From assembly GCA_947034895.1 (NCBI GenBank), contig OX344762.1, positions 4,159,501-4,223,500 on the forward strand: a stretch of DNA of 64,000 nt, in the 5' to 3' direction. The stretch comes from Rhytidiadelphus loreus. Its lineage: Eukaryota > Streptophyta > Bryopsida > Hypnales > Hylocomiaceae. The notes below the pieces were generated by a model. That model saw only the letters and a list, made by a program, of their open reading frames with translations. It was not told the DNA's origin and ran no database searches. A program made the position numbers and the translations under genes. Shown here in pieces: positions 34,515 through 45,785 of the stretch (its first letter is position 1; each line of letters starts with the position of its first letter).

Positions 34515-35375
34515 GATGATAACGAAGACGTCCCGACTGTCAATGCTACTAGGGTCCTCTCGGCAGCGAGAGTGCTCCCTTGCCTCCCCCGATGTCGGAG
34601 ATCCAACGCACGCGGGTAGGGGCTTGATCACCCTGACCTGCCAAACGAGAAACTACTGCGGCCTCAGGCAAGGCCCTTACCCGACTGGCCGATGCTACTG
34701 GAGTCCTCTCGGCAGCGAGAGTGCTCCCTTGCCTCCCCCGATGTTGGAGATCCAACGCACGCGGGTCGGGGGCTTGATCACCCTGACCTGCCAAATGAGA
34801 AACTACTGCGGCCTTCGGCAAGGCCCTTACCCGACTGGCCGATACTACTGGAGTCCTCTCTGCAGCGAGAGTGCTCCCTTGCCTCCCCCGATGTCAGAGA
34901 TCCAACGCACGCGGGTCGGGGGCTTGATCACCCTGACCTGCCAAACGAGAAACTACTGCGGCCTCAGGCAAGGCCCTTACCCGACTAGCCGATGCTACTG
35001 GAGTCCTCTCGGCAGCGAGAGTGCTCCCTTGCCTCCCCCGATGTCGGAGATCCAACGCACGCGGGTCGGGGGCTTGATCACCCTGACCTGCCAAATGAGA
35101 AACTACTGCGGCCTTCGGCAAGGCCCTTACCCGAGAGACCGATGCTATTGGGGTGCTCTTCGCGGCGAGAGTGCTCCCTTTCCTCCCCCGGTGTCGGAGA
35201 TCAAACGCACGCGGGTCGGGGGATTGAACACCCTGGCCTGCCAAATGGAAAACAAGTGCGGGCCTTCTTCACGCCCCGTCCCGACTGACCGATGTTACTT
35301 GGTTGCGCTTGGCAACGAGAGTGCTCCCTTGCCTCTTCCAAAGTCGGAGCGAACTTAGAAACGGGTCGGGGATTG
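34515..35375. repeat. five to six tandem 150-bp satellite units
   Basis: Exact 150-bp period (starts near 34540, 34690, 34840, 34990, 35140, 35290). Each unit has CTCTCGGCAGCGAGAGTGCTCCC (hairpin CTCTCG/CGAGAG), GGAGATCCAACGCACGCGGG, TTGATCACCCTGACCTGCC and AAACTACTGCGGCC. Copies 1-4 are nearly identical; the last two are more diverged. Because 150 is a multiple of three the array is open as a 281-codon frame, which is not taken as a gene. Confidence 0.9.
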
Positions 35376-36418
35376 ATCACCCTGGCCTTTGCCAATGCAA
35401 ATGCGTATCATATTTACTCTTTGTCTTGTTCGTCCGACCTTTTGAGAATAGTGTAGTTTCCTACTTCCTCCAGCTCCAGTGCACTATGCAGGAGATTCCG
35501 GCTTCATCCCCTTTGCCATCCCTAGGGGACTGACTTCGTGGAAAGCGGATTATTAGGCCCTACCTCCAAAACGAATGCTCTCGGTGTGACCCTCTTAGCC
35601 TCCACCGAGAGGTTTCAACCTAATTCTAAGACTCGCATGGACCTCGTCTTTCACGGAAGTTTTTGAAATCTAACGTGGAGATTCTAGTTCGAAAGAGAAC
35701 TGACCTTCGATAAGTCGACATTTGCATGCTCGGCATCGTTTTTCATCTCTCGCCGCTCGAGATCCCTTGCGCGTCTTGTCTCCATTTCTCCTGACGGTGA
35801 TTTGATTTTGAGGAACTCCCGTCGTCGCTGATTTGGAAAGAGCTTCTACTTCGCCTCTTAGTAGACAAGAAATGCGGTGGAGGGGGGAAACAGTGTTTCA
35901 AGTGGAATGACATGCAGTGCTCTGAGTGTGCGAAACTATCATAATGTTGCGTCATGCGAAATTTATTTTTGCCGGCGCAAGGTGTAAATCGGCATGGATC
36001 GTGCTGGGAGGTGGGTTGGGCTAGCATCTGGAAGGGGCATTGTGACTTCAAAACTTTATTTCAATGAATGACAGCGTGAGTGGGCTAATGTTAGACTATG
36101 GTCTACTCTGTTGGTACTGTTGAGGGTAAAAAGTGAAAAAAGAGTCCAGGCATGATGGATTCCTAAAGTAGCTATGTCTCATAGTCCGTCTTAATGCGAA
36201 TGATTGCTTCCTATAACTAGTTCATTGTATTTGACGGTAATTACAAGTCTTCATTTACCTCAAACTTCTACATTGAGTTTCTGCGACATTCAACTCTAAA
36301 AGCCTATAGGATATTAGATGTCACAAATTGAAATGAAATGGGACGAAGGTTATGAGACAGTCTTACGGACATTGTGATTTCCTTATGAGTTCTTCTCCTT
36401 CATGCCTACATCCGCACT
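35376..36418. other. upstream DNA of partner gene B
   Basis: No gene recognised. Contains an inverted pair CTCTCGGTG ... CACCGAGAG around 35578-35612, of the same kind as the satellite hairpin. The rest is unique-looking DNA. Confidence 0.4.
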
Positions 36419-36670
36419 CTATGCATGTTCACCACTCCTGTTCGATTGCGAATTGATCCCTGGACGCTCTTGAAGCAATCCTTCTTCGGCTATTTCTTCA
36501 GCTGCTTGATCCTGATCTGAGAATACTGGACCTTTCCGAATCAATCTCCTTCGACTCATCCTTGCCCTCTTCAACTCCTTCTCACTACTAAAAAAGAAAG
36601 AACGCTTGGCCCTCTTCCTTTTCTTCACGTGACAATCTTCAGTACATGATTTCCTAGGACTAGGTGGCAT
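36419..36670 (-). CDS. possible basic N-terminal exon of partner gene B
   Basis: Open frame from ATG 36670 to a stop at 36421-36419. It has Lys/Arg clusters (KKRKRAKRS, RMSRRRLIRKG) followed by an acidic QDQAAEEIAEEG tract. Position and basic-then-acidic composition match the 17356-17550 candidate of element A, but there is no clear residue alignment and no phase-0 donor. Could be a nuclear-localisation leader or a small separate protein. Confidence 0.35.
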   Translation of the reverse strand: MPPSPRKSCTEDCHVKKRKRAKRSFFFSSEKELKRARMSRRRLIRKGPVFSDQDQAAEEIAEEGLLQERPGINSQSNRSGEHA

Positions 36671-37450
36671 CTATGGCTCTAGATTTTCTATCTACACCAT
36701 ACGCGAATATGACGACATGAACAGATGCACGAATTTGACAACAAGACGATGTATTATGGAAACTAGAAGGGCTTCTGGAATGCACATTGTGTACTCTTAT
36801 TTATGTTCTACTGTGTGGACAATTCTGGGTGTGACAGAATCATATCACCGATGAATGTTTCAATTCATCGTTCTGTAACTATTCAAATTTGTCATAGTGC
36901 ATAGCACATTAGGGTACTTATTTTGGTAATAGTTTGCAGGTGACCTGCCTAAACATTATTGTCTTCATATTCTCAGTTGATGTATTATTGGAATACATAT
37001 TGCATTGTACTTCTTATAACGGTGCGGCATAGCGCGCACTCATGATTAGCCACCTTCTTGTATGTACTTGATGATTGATAGCAATTTAGGTAGACTACTT
37101 TAAAATCTTCATATTCAATAGTCATGTCCATACACTGCTTATCTTCTACAAATTTGAATATGTCTTCATCTCGGTACTTTCGAAATCTCTCTGGGTATTA
37201 AATATAATATTTAATGATCGGGAGATTTTCTAAGAATTGTTGATTTAGAAATATCTTTTCCAATCATGTCTTGAATGACCAAAATTGGCGGGCTTTACAA
37301 TTGCAGGATCATTAATGGTAAATTTGAACTTCATGAAATAGAAGGGATCATGAATTGATTAATGATCCTTCTCTCTTCTATTTAACAACCTGTGTTCCTG
37401 GCATTCTCCAAGTCTTAGTTACGCAAGATACTGTTACTCCTTCTTTTGTC
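36671..37450. promoter_or_regulatory. compact divergent promoter region of element B
   Basis: About 0.8 kb between the two outward-reading genes. AT-rich, with TAAATATAATATTTAATG at about 37198. An inverted pair GGATCATTAAT (about 37306) and ATTAATGATCC (about 37358) lies just upstream of the transposase. Likely holds both promoters, by position. Confidence 0.45.
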
Positions 37451-40400
37451 ATGGCATCCATTAGAGCGAATGGATTTGAGGTGCCGCTTCTTCTTCGAAT
37501 AAATAGTTTAGGTGTAGCTGTAGTGTCTACTGATTTGCTCCATGTCCGGTATGGTTTCGTGGAGTCCTCTATATATGTTGAGGAAGAAATTTACTCTGAC
37601 ACAGGATCACTTCTCCAGTCTATTCTCATGACTCAGACAAGCAATGTCCATGGGTACATTTGGAGTCTTCCAGCAGGATGTTATAGAGCGTTTGGTTTAT
37701 CGCCCGTTGTAATGGAGGCTTCCACTGAGATTCTCACTGATTTTTCTGCCGCTTCTACTGCGCAAGCTCCAGTCATTAGAATCGTGAAATCAGAACCAAA
37801 CTCTCCATCACAGTCAGATGACGTCGATGTTACTCACGTTACAAATAGTGGCGTCCGACAGATTCTAAGTCCTATAGTAGAGCTGTCTAGCGAGTCGGAT
37901 CCAGACGACATGAATGTGAGTCGTCAATCCGTCACATCTGCATCGGGAGATACTTCCACCAAAGTAGAGAATACACAATCTTGTGGTCTCCGTGAAAGTA
38001 GTGCCGGTAATTCAATCTTCTCACGACCTCCTCTGTATCCTATAGACAACAAATTCGAGAGTGTGATGCACTGTCTTCGAAAATTAGCCAATATCAGAGG
38101 ATCTAGGAACGAGCTTGCGAATTTGGACTTCCAGTCAATAGAATATGAAAAGGTCCAGTTCCTTCCAACTCATTTTAATGGTGACATTGTCTTCGAGCTC
38201 CCCCCATGCAGGATGTCATCTTCCTCTAGTTCTTCGAAGAACATGGGTGGCATGGATAAACGGTACGATGGCCACACGTGGTGTCGTACAATTACCTCAA
38301 ATATTCAAAATGATCTCGGTTTAAAGTTCAGGAAGTCGTCTTGCGCTGGTCATTTGGCATGTGTGAATCCTTCTTGCGATTATTTGAATCGTTGCTCGCA
38401 TAGAAACGAAACAGAGTGGTCCGGGAATACCCACACGCCATTCTACGTCGGAATAGCGCCTCCTAAAGACTCAACCGTAGTGTGTAAAGTCTGTAAACTT
38501 CCACCTACTTGTGTCAACTTCTGCGAAAGTAGGATTTACTATGTCATAGGTCCAACTAACATGTCCAGGGCATGCATACATCTAGGCACTCACACCCACC
38601 CTGTTGCGGGTGGACTGTGCAGAGATTCAGTTGATACTATCTCAGGACTAATTGCACTTGAGGTTTCAAAGACCCCTACAGCTAAAGCATCTGCCATCGC
38701 GTTGGCTGCTAGTAAAGAGTTCTTAGACACCTTCTTGGTTCACACGGGAGATGGTCCAAAAGAAATGCTACACGGAAAGGCACTTGATGATGTTATGGAT
38801 AAATTCCAAGTTCTCAGTTCTCCTAATGTGAGAAATATTATTGCATCCTTCCGGAGCACTGGAATCGGAGGAGGGGAGATTGACCGGATACTCGCAATGA
38901 AGAAGCAAGCGAAAATTGAGTTTATTCATGACAGTGTCTTCCCTGGACAAGGAAAGGAGAAAGTGTACCTCTTCAAGATGCTCGTTGACGGACCTGGGAG
39001 CGGCATTGATCTCGTTAGGAGAATGCAGCCGGGTGGAGATTTATCAAATTGTTGGTTGATGTTTGACCATGTGAAACGCGTTAAGGGATGGACGACCATT
39101 GCTTGTCACGTTTATGATTCAATTTATTGTAAGGTAATGACAATTGCAGTGTGTGACATGCAATCAGAAGATACTGAAGGGCAAGTCATTATGTGGAGAT
39201 GTCTAAACAGAGTAATGGAGCAAAATGGCTTGTCTAACCCGAACTTTAAAGGCTTCATGGCGGACAGTGCCCAAGCCAACTGGAATGCTGTCCGAATTGT
39301 TTTCGGATCTGGTGATCCGAAATTGAAGATAATAGACCGAGAGCGCACGTGCCTTTTCCACTGGGCTACTTCAATGAAGCAACACACCGAGAGACTTATA
39401 AAGAGGGAACTTCAAAGTCAGCATGTGAAGCTTTGCAGGGACTACAAAGATGCAAAGACACTCAAGGAAGCTGAAAGTAGATATCTCCAAATCAAGGCAT
39501 GGTGGTATTCTTCTGGTGCAACATCGGAGGAATCTCTCATGGAGCTTGAGTTATGGTTAGCGTTCTGGCATTTCAGATATCGCCAGTGGGGTGGCTTCAT
39601 GGAAACAGTGAGTACTATGATTCTTTTTTTGTATGACCATGTACATTCACGATTTAAATTTCTCAATTACCTCCAAATTATAACTAATAAATCGTTGTTA
39701 CTGATGCAGGACTTATCAATTGATGAAATTGCGGATATTCCATCTTGCAACCTCTCTGAAACGATTCACAACAAGTGGCTTCAAGCATCCGGTAAGCACG
39801 GTTCAGACTTATACGTTGCAACTTGTGATGATTGGGTCCGTGCCTTCATGCAAATGACCAATTACTGGGTGTATCTCAATGGCGGGCCATCGGGACACGG
39901 ACCATCACGCCATGACTTAAAGTTGAAGAGGGCAGTCGCCTCAATGGATGGCAAACGAATTACAGATGCCCTATGTAGTATGCCAGGTGCTGAGGCTGTT
40001 TGTACGCGCATCCCACACTTAGAAGGGGAGGAAGTATTCGGATCTATGAAGAGGAAGGTGGACGTTCCTATTGGATCCGAAGGAGATTCACATTGTCCAG
40101 ATAAGGTCAACTTTTCGCATCCACGAGTGCAAATTCGCTCTAGCGAAGGGCACATTGAAAATATGTTAGGGGACAATCCAATAATACCTCATGTCAAGCA
40201 TGTTCTTGAGACAGATTGTGACACTTCACAGTGGCACATTGCTCGTATTTCTGTGAAGTCTAAAAGAAAGTGCCATGCCATCCAGTCTGAAACGGAGTCA
40301 AAGTGCAAGATGATCATTGTAAGGGGTTCTAAAGCCACTGCGCTCCATTATATAAGGGTCAGAAGCGCGAGTTCAAGGGTTCAAGGGTGGAGACAGATGA

Positions 40401-41076
40401 GTTCTGGTTCTGCCCAGATGATATTAAGCGTTGCGTGATGGGTCCAAGAAGGTCTCATGTTCTCAGTCGACCAGAGATCCCTAATATTTGGCCAGTGCTG
40501 ATTGGTACTGCCCTCACTTCCGATGAGATAATATTGTTTGAAGATGCAGGTTTCCGCCTCCAAGAGCGTCCATCCTTGTCTCCTCGACGGCTCTTCACGT
40601 CCTCAAAACTCTTCGAGGTTGTGGAATGGACTTACGCAAGACCACCACATGCTGACAAACCTCTATGTATTCGTAATGGTAAGAACATACGCAGAAATGA
40701 AAAAGCACCTATTGATGAGCATCGGAATCAATGGGAGAGTACCCGAAATGTAACCGGAAGCATTCTGGGAGTTAACATTTTGCCTTATCCGGGCCTTGGA
40801 GCTGTCATCACTCTGCAGTCGGGAGTAGAACCTCAGCACATGGTGTATCGGGTCACTATCTCGAATTTTCCATCTTGCACATGTCTGTACTTCAGTAGTA
40901 TGGTGTCAGCATCCATTGGTAAGCGAGGAAAATATGTCAATTGCAAACATCTATATTATATTTTTTGTTATCTATGCAAAGTAGACTCCAAGAAGGACAA
41001 GTTCATCCACGCTCCAAGCCTTAGCATGGACGAAGTGCTCAAACTTCTAGAAAAGGCAGGGATGATCAGAATTTGA
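37451..41076 (+). pseudogene. MULE-type transposase of element B, one dinucleotide frameshift
   Basis: DDE transposase with about 1,173 codons over two exons. Start chosen at 37451 (MASIRANGF) because element A starts there too; the frame is open 32 codons further up. Features in order: SUMO-interaction-like SPIVELSSESDPDD (residues 140-153); Cys/His-rich DNA-binding-type domain (C298, C304, C309, CKVC 345-348, LGTHTHP); catalytic core with D539 in MFDHVKR, D605 in FMADSAQANW, C634-H637 in CLFHWAT, and a candidate E at 693-694; SWIM finger CTC...VNCKHLYY near the end. Intron 39608-39709 (GTGAGT...GATGCAG) sits at the same place as in element A. An extra TA in TATATA near 40349 shifts the frame, so the SWIM half is read only from the second frame (to 41076). 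This is the better preserved transposase. Confidence 0.88.
39608..39709 (+). other. 102-bp stop-free intron of transposase B
   Basis: The donor GTGAGT follows ATGGAAACA and the acceptor GATGCAG precedes GACTTATCA. The length is a multiple of three with no stop, so retention would add 34 residues. Element A has a 545-bp intron at the same point (8116-7572), which confirms it is an intron. Confidence 0.8.
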
Positions 41077-42144
41077 GCCTAGTATTGCAGTAGGAATATA
41101 TAGAACAAGTGTAAGCCTAAAATAGACTGTTCTACTATATATGGATGAGACTATGAGTCTATTAATTACATGTATGAGACTACGTGTTTATACCAAGGTA
41201 TAGTTATTTGTGAAGTCAATGTAAATATCCCATACAGTATGGATAATGCTCCATTGTTGACTCATTTGTTTCAGATGCCTGGAAAACATGAATGGGACCC
41301 AATGTCCAACTATAGTATTTGTTATCTCGGTAGCGAGACGGCTCTTGCGGTTCTCCTAAACCGCAATCATCTCCAAAAAATGGCACCAAAGTCCACTGGG
41401 TTTTTTTTTCTTTTAGGTGTGAAAAGAATAAAACATGTAAAAAGGTGCTTTCAATTGCCTCCCTTATAGCCTGTGTTCATAAAAAGAAAGAAGTTGGAAA
41501 TTATTACTCTACCATCAAGCACACAACAATTGTATTCAATTGCAACATAATTTTTTTTTGTTTGCTTAGAACCATGGAACATACTATGACAGCTGCCATA
41601 ATGTATTTGCCACGTCACATGTTAAGGGGACCATGTCACCTTTATTCATTCAAGAGGTGACAAGTGGCGATTTGCTCTAAAACAACTAAATGCGATACTA
41701 AATATGTACTATGAAGTCAACAAATGAATTTCTAGAACTTCAGTCTCAACTTAAAAGTCCAAACTGCTTAATGAACCCTAAACCCCTATACCACAATCAT
41801 GTGTGTAAGTCTATTTCCACCTTAACTAAACATGTCAGAGCAACCCATCCTAAATTTTCCCCAATCACTTCCATGTAGAAAACAGACCCGTAAACCCTAA
41901 ATCCAATACTTTAAACGCACCCTAAATCCAACCCTAAATCCACGGTAATAGGTCCACGGAAATAGGCCCCCCTTTATGCAATTTTGGTCTTAGGATTTCG
42001 AAACCTAAAATCCATATACATCCAAGTTTTTTTAGCTCGGAACTAAAAAATCAGCAAGTTATTCATATGGAATACGTAGGCTCGCAAAATCACTGCTCAC
42101 CGCTCTCAAGCTCACGCTTTTAGGCTCACAAACTAGCGTCGTTG
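41077..42144 (-). repeat. right subterminal and terminal region of element B
   Basis: Transposase 3' UTR, then TATCTCGGTAGCGAGACGG at about 41326 (hairpin word shared with the satellite). CCCTAAA-type telomere-like words lie near 41770-41940. Next come the inner block CACGGTAATAGGTCC (41941-41955) and the terminal GAGC-type words on the minus strand (GCTCACCGCTC, GCTCACGC, GGCTCACAAACTAG), ending GTCGTTG at 42144. The short open frames at 41170-41660 have no support. Confidence 0.7.
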
Positions 42145-42153
42145 TAGTGGAAT
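42145..42153. repeat. target site duplication of element B, right copy
   Basis: TAGTGGAAT, identical to 28611-28619. Confidence 0.85.
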
Positions 42154-43800
42154 CTTTCATCTTTGTAAATGGATGTCTTTTGTGGAAGGTGGGCATTGAC
42201 TTTTTGTTTGGATGGGCATCACATTTTCTTACAAAAATTACTTCTGTGATACATTTATGAACTATCAATATTGTAGTATTGTATTAGGGATAGAGGAATT
42301 ATTGTAAACAATTTGAATACAATGAAAATAAGAGTTCATTTATTCCTATAAGTTGTTGATGTATATGAACATAATTTGAAAAGTCCGCACATGCTTTGAA
42401 GCTTCTAGTACAACATATACACATGAATCGTAAGATCGTAAGTGAAGCGTAGTACATCGTACTTGGGATATGAAATTCTAAAGGATTTAGACATATTTCC
42501 AATAATTATGTTTATGTACACACATGCTTATAGAAGAGATGCCAACAAATTTTGTGCTTCATGAAATCCTAACTAAAAAATAGTGAATAGTAGCTTCATC
42601 ATCCATTCATGAAAGGGTTTTTTGGAAGACTCCCAAGCAACTACCCTTCTCCTATGATTTTCAGATTGGGTTAACATTTTACATGGATGTCCAATAACTC
42701 CTGGAAATTTACTTGTAGTGAAATTGATTGACTTTGCCAACATGGCATTGTCATATTGTTTTGCATATCACAAAAAATATGACAACATTTTTTTGGATGT
42801 CTTGCAAAACATACTTGTTTTTTGTATAATGCCCATGTTTTTTCATGGACATGTACACATTTTTTGCAATGTCCATCAGAATTTGCCACCCATTGGTTTA
42901 AACTTTGTGACGCCTTGCTGTCCACAAAAACATGCCATGTTTTTTGTTGCCATCACAAAAAACGCGGGTTTCTTCTAGTGCCTATTGGAGGTCTAAAGTT
43001 GAGTTGTGAAAACAATGATTGCATTTATTTATTTTGACTTGATTATGAGTGGTGGAGCTCTTTCATGTCTTAATTTGCATATCACACATGGATCGTTGTA
43101 CCTCCTGCTTCTATACTTCTACAATACACTTTCCTTCTTGCCCCAATTCTATCATTGAGTGGCTTGCAAATATATGTTGGATATACATAGATAAAGTGGC
43201 CATACAAAGTGCTGAAATTTTTAAAACAAGAAATTAAGAAATTAATATTTTTTATTAATTCTGAAAGTGCTACACCACTTTTTCCAACTTTAATTAGTTA
43301 TTCATTAGGGGAGAAATGAGGCCTTTGAAAGACCGTCGCACCATGGCTGTGAACCATAGCTAGACAATCATAATATTTAATATAAAATATAAAATATATA
43401 AAATATAAAAATATAAAAATATTTAAAAAATATAATGTATATATGTATATATTTTTTAAATTAAAAATTAAATTAAATTAAATTAATCAATGCAGTTCGA
43501 CGTGGCAGTCTCTGTACCGCGTCGGACTGCTACTTCTGCGACGTAACCGATGTTCCCACAGTCTAAGAACATCAAGGAACTCGAGGTCTCTCAATGGCCT
43601 GAAAATTTCTCTAATGTAACATGAAATACCAACCCTGACAACCAAATACTGTATTCGGCAATGTTTGGAAAACTTTTTGTATTATATGACTGCACTCATC
43701 AATCTGTAATTAATTTCACTTCCTCAAGGGACAAATGAGCTTCTATCACATGCTCATGTCACATGTTTTACAACTTGACTAGCATGTAAGCTTACAAGTT
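42154..43800. other. intergenic DNA with a CACTA-type end
   Basis: No gene recognised. A CACTA-type terminus (GGGTTTCTTCTAGTG) ends at 42980. The preceding about 270 bp carry CATGTTTTTT and GACAT words like those at 3943-4920, so this is the right part of a related non-autonomous element. An AT-only tract lies at about 43380-43485. Confidence 0.5.
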
Positions 43801-44419
43801 GTCCAATCGCATGTGCACACGGATTCTAAGGATACACTAGGGAACATGCACAACATTCTATCGTGCGATTCGAGAGCTAGGTTTGAGTGTTCGTTAATCC
43901 CTTTCCTCATCGATCTTGAACAACTTCTGTATATTATGGCATGCACGTATGTTTTGAAAGATACTGTGATTCATGCCGGGCTTCCAAGATTGGCCAAAGT
44001 TTTTGGAATTGCCACCATTTCCATAACTGCTATCGATCTGCCATTTGCCGTCTCCGCAAGAACACGATTAAGGTCTTGTCCCATCGATCGATCGAGCCGA
44101 GCTTCAATTCATCAAGAGCTCGATCCCGAGTGAGTAAACAATCCTCTTGCAAGCAGTTCCCTAGAGGAAGTTACACCAGGCAAGCATTATCTTCACTTCA
44201 CTATGAAAAGCTCAAGTATATATTCCGTTGGTGCATCGATCTCACGATACCGGTCAATACTGATCAAGCTTGTCCTTCACAACACCGTACCGGTACCGGT
44301 ACTTGTATTGGTGCGTGAGACCTTAAAAGATGGATTTTGGCCAGCTTCTAGGGTTACGGAAGAACCGGAAGACACAAGGCGAGAAGATGGCACAATGCGT
44401 GAAGAGTTTGCGGAGGATC

Positions 44420-44933
44420 CACCTTTGTTGGACACAAATGTGATCGACCTAGACCTTCATTCCGTATTGCACGTGATGTATTTGCAGGTTATTTTGTGGT
44501 AGTGCGTCCCGCTGATGAAGACCCAAATCCGTTTTGGCTGGCGAGGGCGCTGACAAATCCAAATCCAGATCCAGGGCATATTCATTAGATCCAAATTCAA
44601 TATTGGACATATGTTTCTGGTCGTCACATTGATTTGGATACATATGCTGGATGGGACACAAAAACAGGGAATGTGTGGCGCGAGGACCATGTAATCCCAC
44701 CGTGTTGGTCAAATACGGACTGTGTAATGACAACTTTTAAGCCACATGGAAAAAGGGGGGCCGAAGATCAACCTCAAGTTATTACAAAAGTTACAATTCC
44801 AAAGCCGCAGATCAACATCATCAAATCATCAGTAGAGGCCTTTGTGTCTAATTCAAGCAATGGTGCTTCTTCGGTTGGAGAAGAAGAACAATTCATAGCT
44901 ATGTTAGTCAGTGAACTATTCTTGTTGCCATGA
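44420..44933 (+). pseudogene. degraded gene of unknown function
   Basis: A reading frame with protein-like composition (GYFVVVRPADEDPNPFWLAR, then GWDTKTGNVWREDHVIPPCW) runs to 44933 but has an in-frame stop TAG at 44586-44588. I do not recognise the family. Conserved-looking Trp, Asp and Pro positions suggest a real former protein, possibly transposon-related. Upstream exons were not identified; the open frames at 43813-44502 are in other frames and have no recognisable similarity. Confidence 0.35.
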
Positions 44934-45785
44934 TTGGGACAAACTATGAATTTGCATGTTAACATTTTAAGAGATTTGCAAGTATATGTTGTGTACTTGT
45001 GTAGACAATATTATGATATTAGGGCCATGTAAAACTCTTCATTTCTATTAATAGTATATTTTTATCCTTATTATTGCATTAAAGTATAATGCATTCACAT
45101 TTTTTTCCAACTTTTATTTTGTTGCTATGTATATGAAGCGAAATGTATCGTTTTAGAAATATGTAGATTAGTAATTTCTTCAAGGTATTTTCACACAAGG
45201 TAGTCACAATTTTAAGGAAATGTTTTACTTTAATTATAACATCTTCATCTATTTTATTTCTATGCTTATAATGAATTAAACAAATAAAAATGTTAATTGT
45301 TAGTTGTAGCTCCTTTTTTTAAAAGTACCAAAACATATAAAATAGTCTTTTGACATTTTTGAGTCTCAATTTAATGAACACTAATTGCACTCTAAATATA
45401 GAATGTATTAAAATGAGACTCAAACTTGTCTCAAAATAATGAATAAGGCCTTATACTAACTATCTCTCAAAAAGAGACCAATCCATGCCACATATATGGT
45501 TTTGGATTGATGCAAGTGCTACATCTTTGTACACTCATAGTAAAAATTATATATAGTGTAAAATGTTGAGAAATTAGTGAGGGTCAACCTTATTTCATTG
45601 TTCAATGTTGTGATAATATTTTAGAGTCCAAAATAGTGAGATAACGTTGTATAAACATGTAATGGTCCTCTCCATACTAGGATGGTATTATACTTCATTA
45701 GATAATTGAGAGACTTCGTGTAGATTTTAGCAATGTGGACAAAAAATAAATAATTACAGGGGTGCCTAAATTTTTGGAAAATAAC
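44934..45785. other. intergenic, no gene seen
   Basis: AT-rich, with AATAAA-like and poly-T words; no recognisable repeat or reading frame. Confidence 0.4.

Larger units (their letters stand above)
28620..42144. mobile_element. Element B: second Mutator-like transposon with the same two-gene cargo
   Basis: A 13.5-kb element with 9-bp flanking duplications (TAGTGGAAT). Its right end, read inward, starts CAACGACGCTAGTTTGTGAGC, nearly the left tip of element A. Its left end has GTGCTATTTTGTGAGCC, then GTGAGC words and GGACCTATGACCG at 28719-28731. It carries the ParB/methylase-like gene on the minus strand and the transposase on the plus strand, head to head, as in element A but in opposite orientation. 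It also holds a 150-bp satellite in two places. The protein copies differ from A at many positions, so the two elements are old relatives and not a recent local duplication. Confidence 0.88.

Noticed and set aside
34513..35358. 281-codon open frame over the 150-bp satellite
   Set aside because: It is open only because the repeat period is a multiple of three; other frames on both strands are open for the same reason, and it has no protein-like features.
34513..35375. CRISPR-like array
   Set aside because: The units are contiguous 150-bp satellites without spacers, in a plant genome.
41170..41660. Small plus-strand frames after transposase B
   Set aside because: Lie in the subterminal non-coding region, with no similarity to anything in element A.
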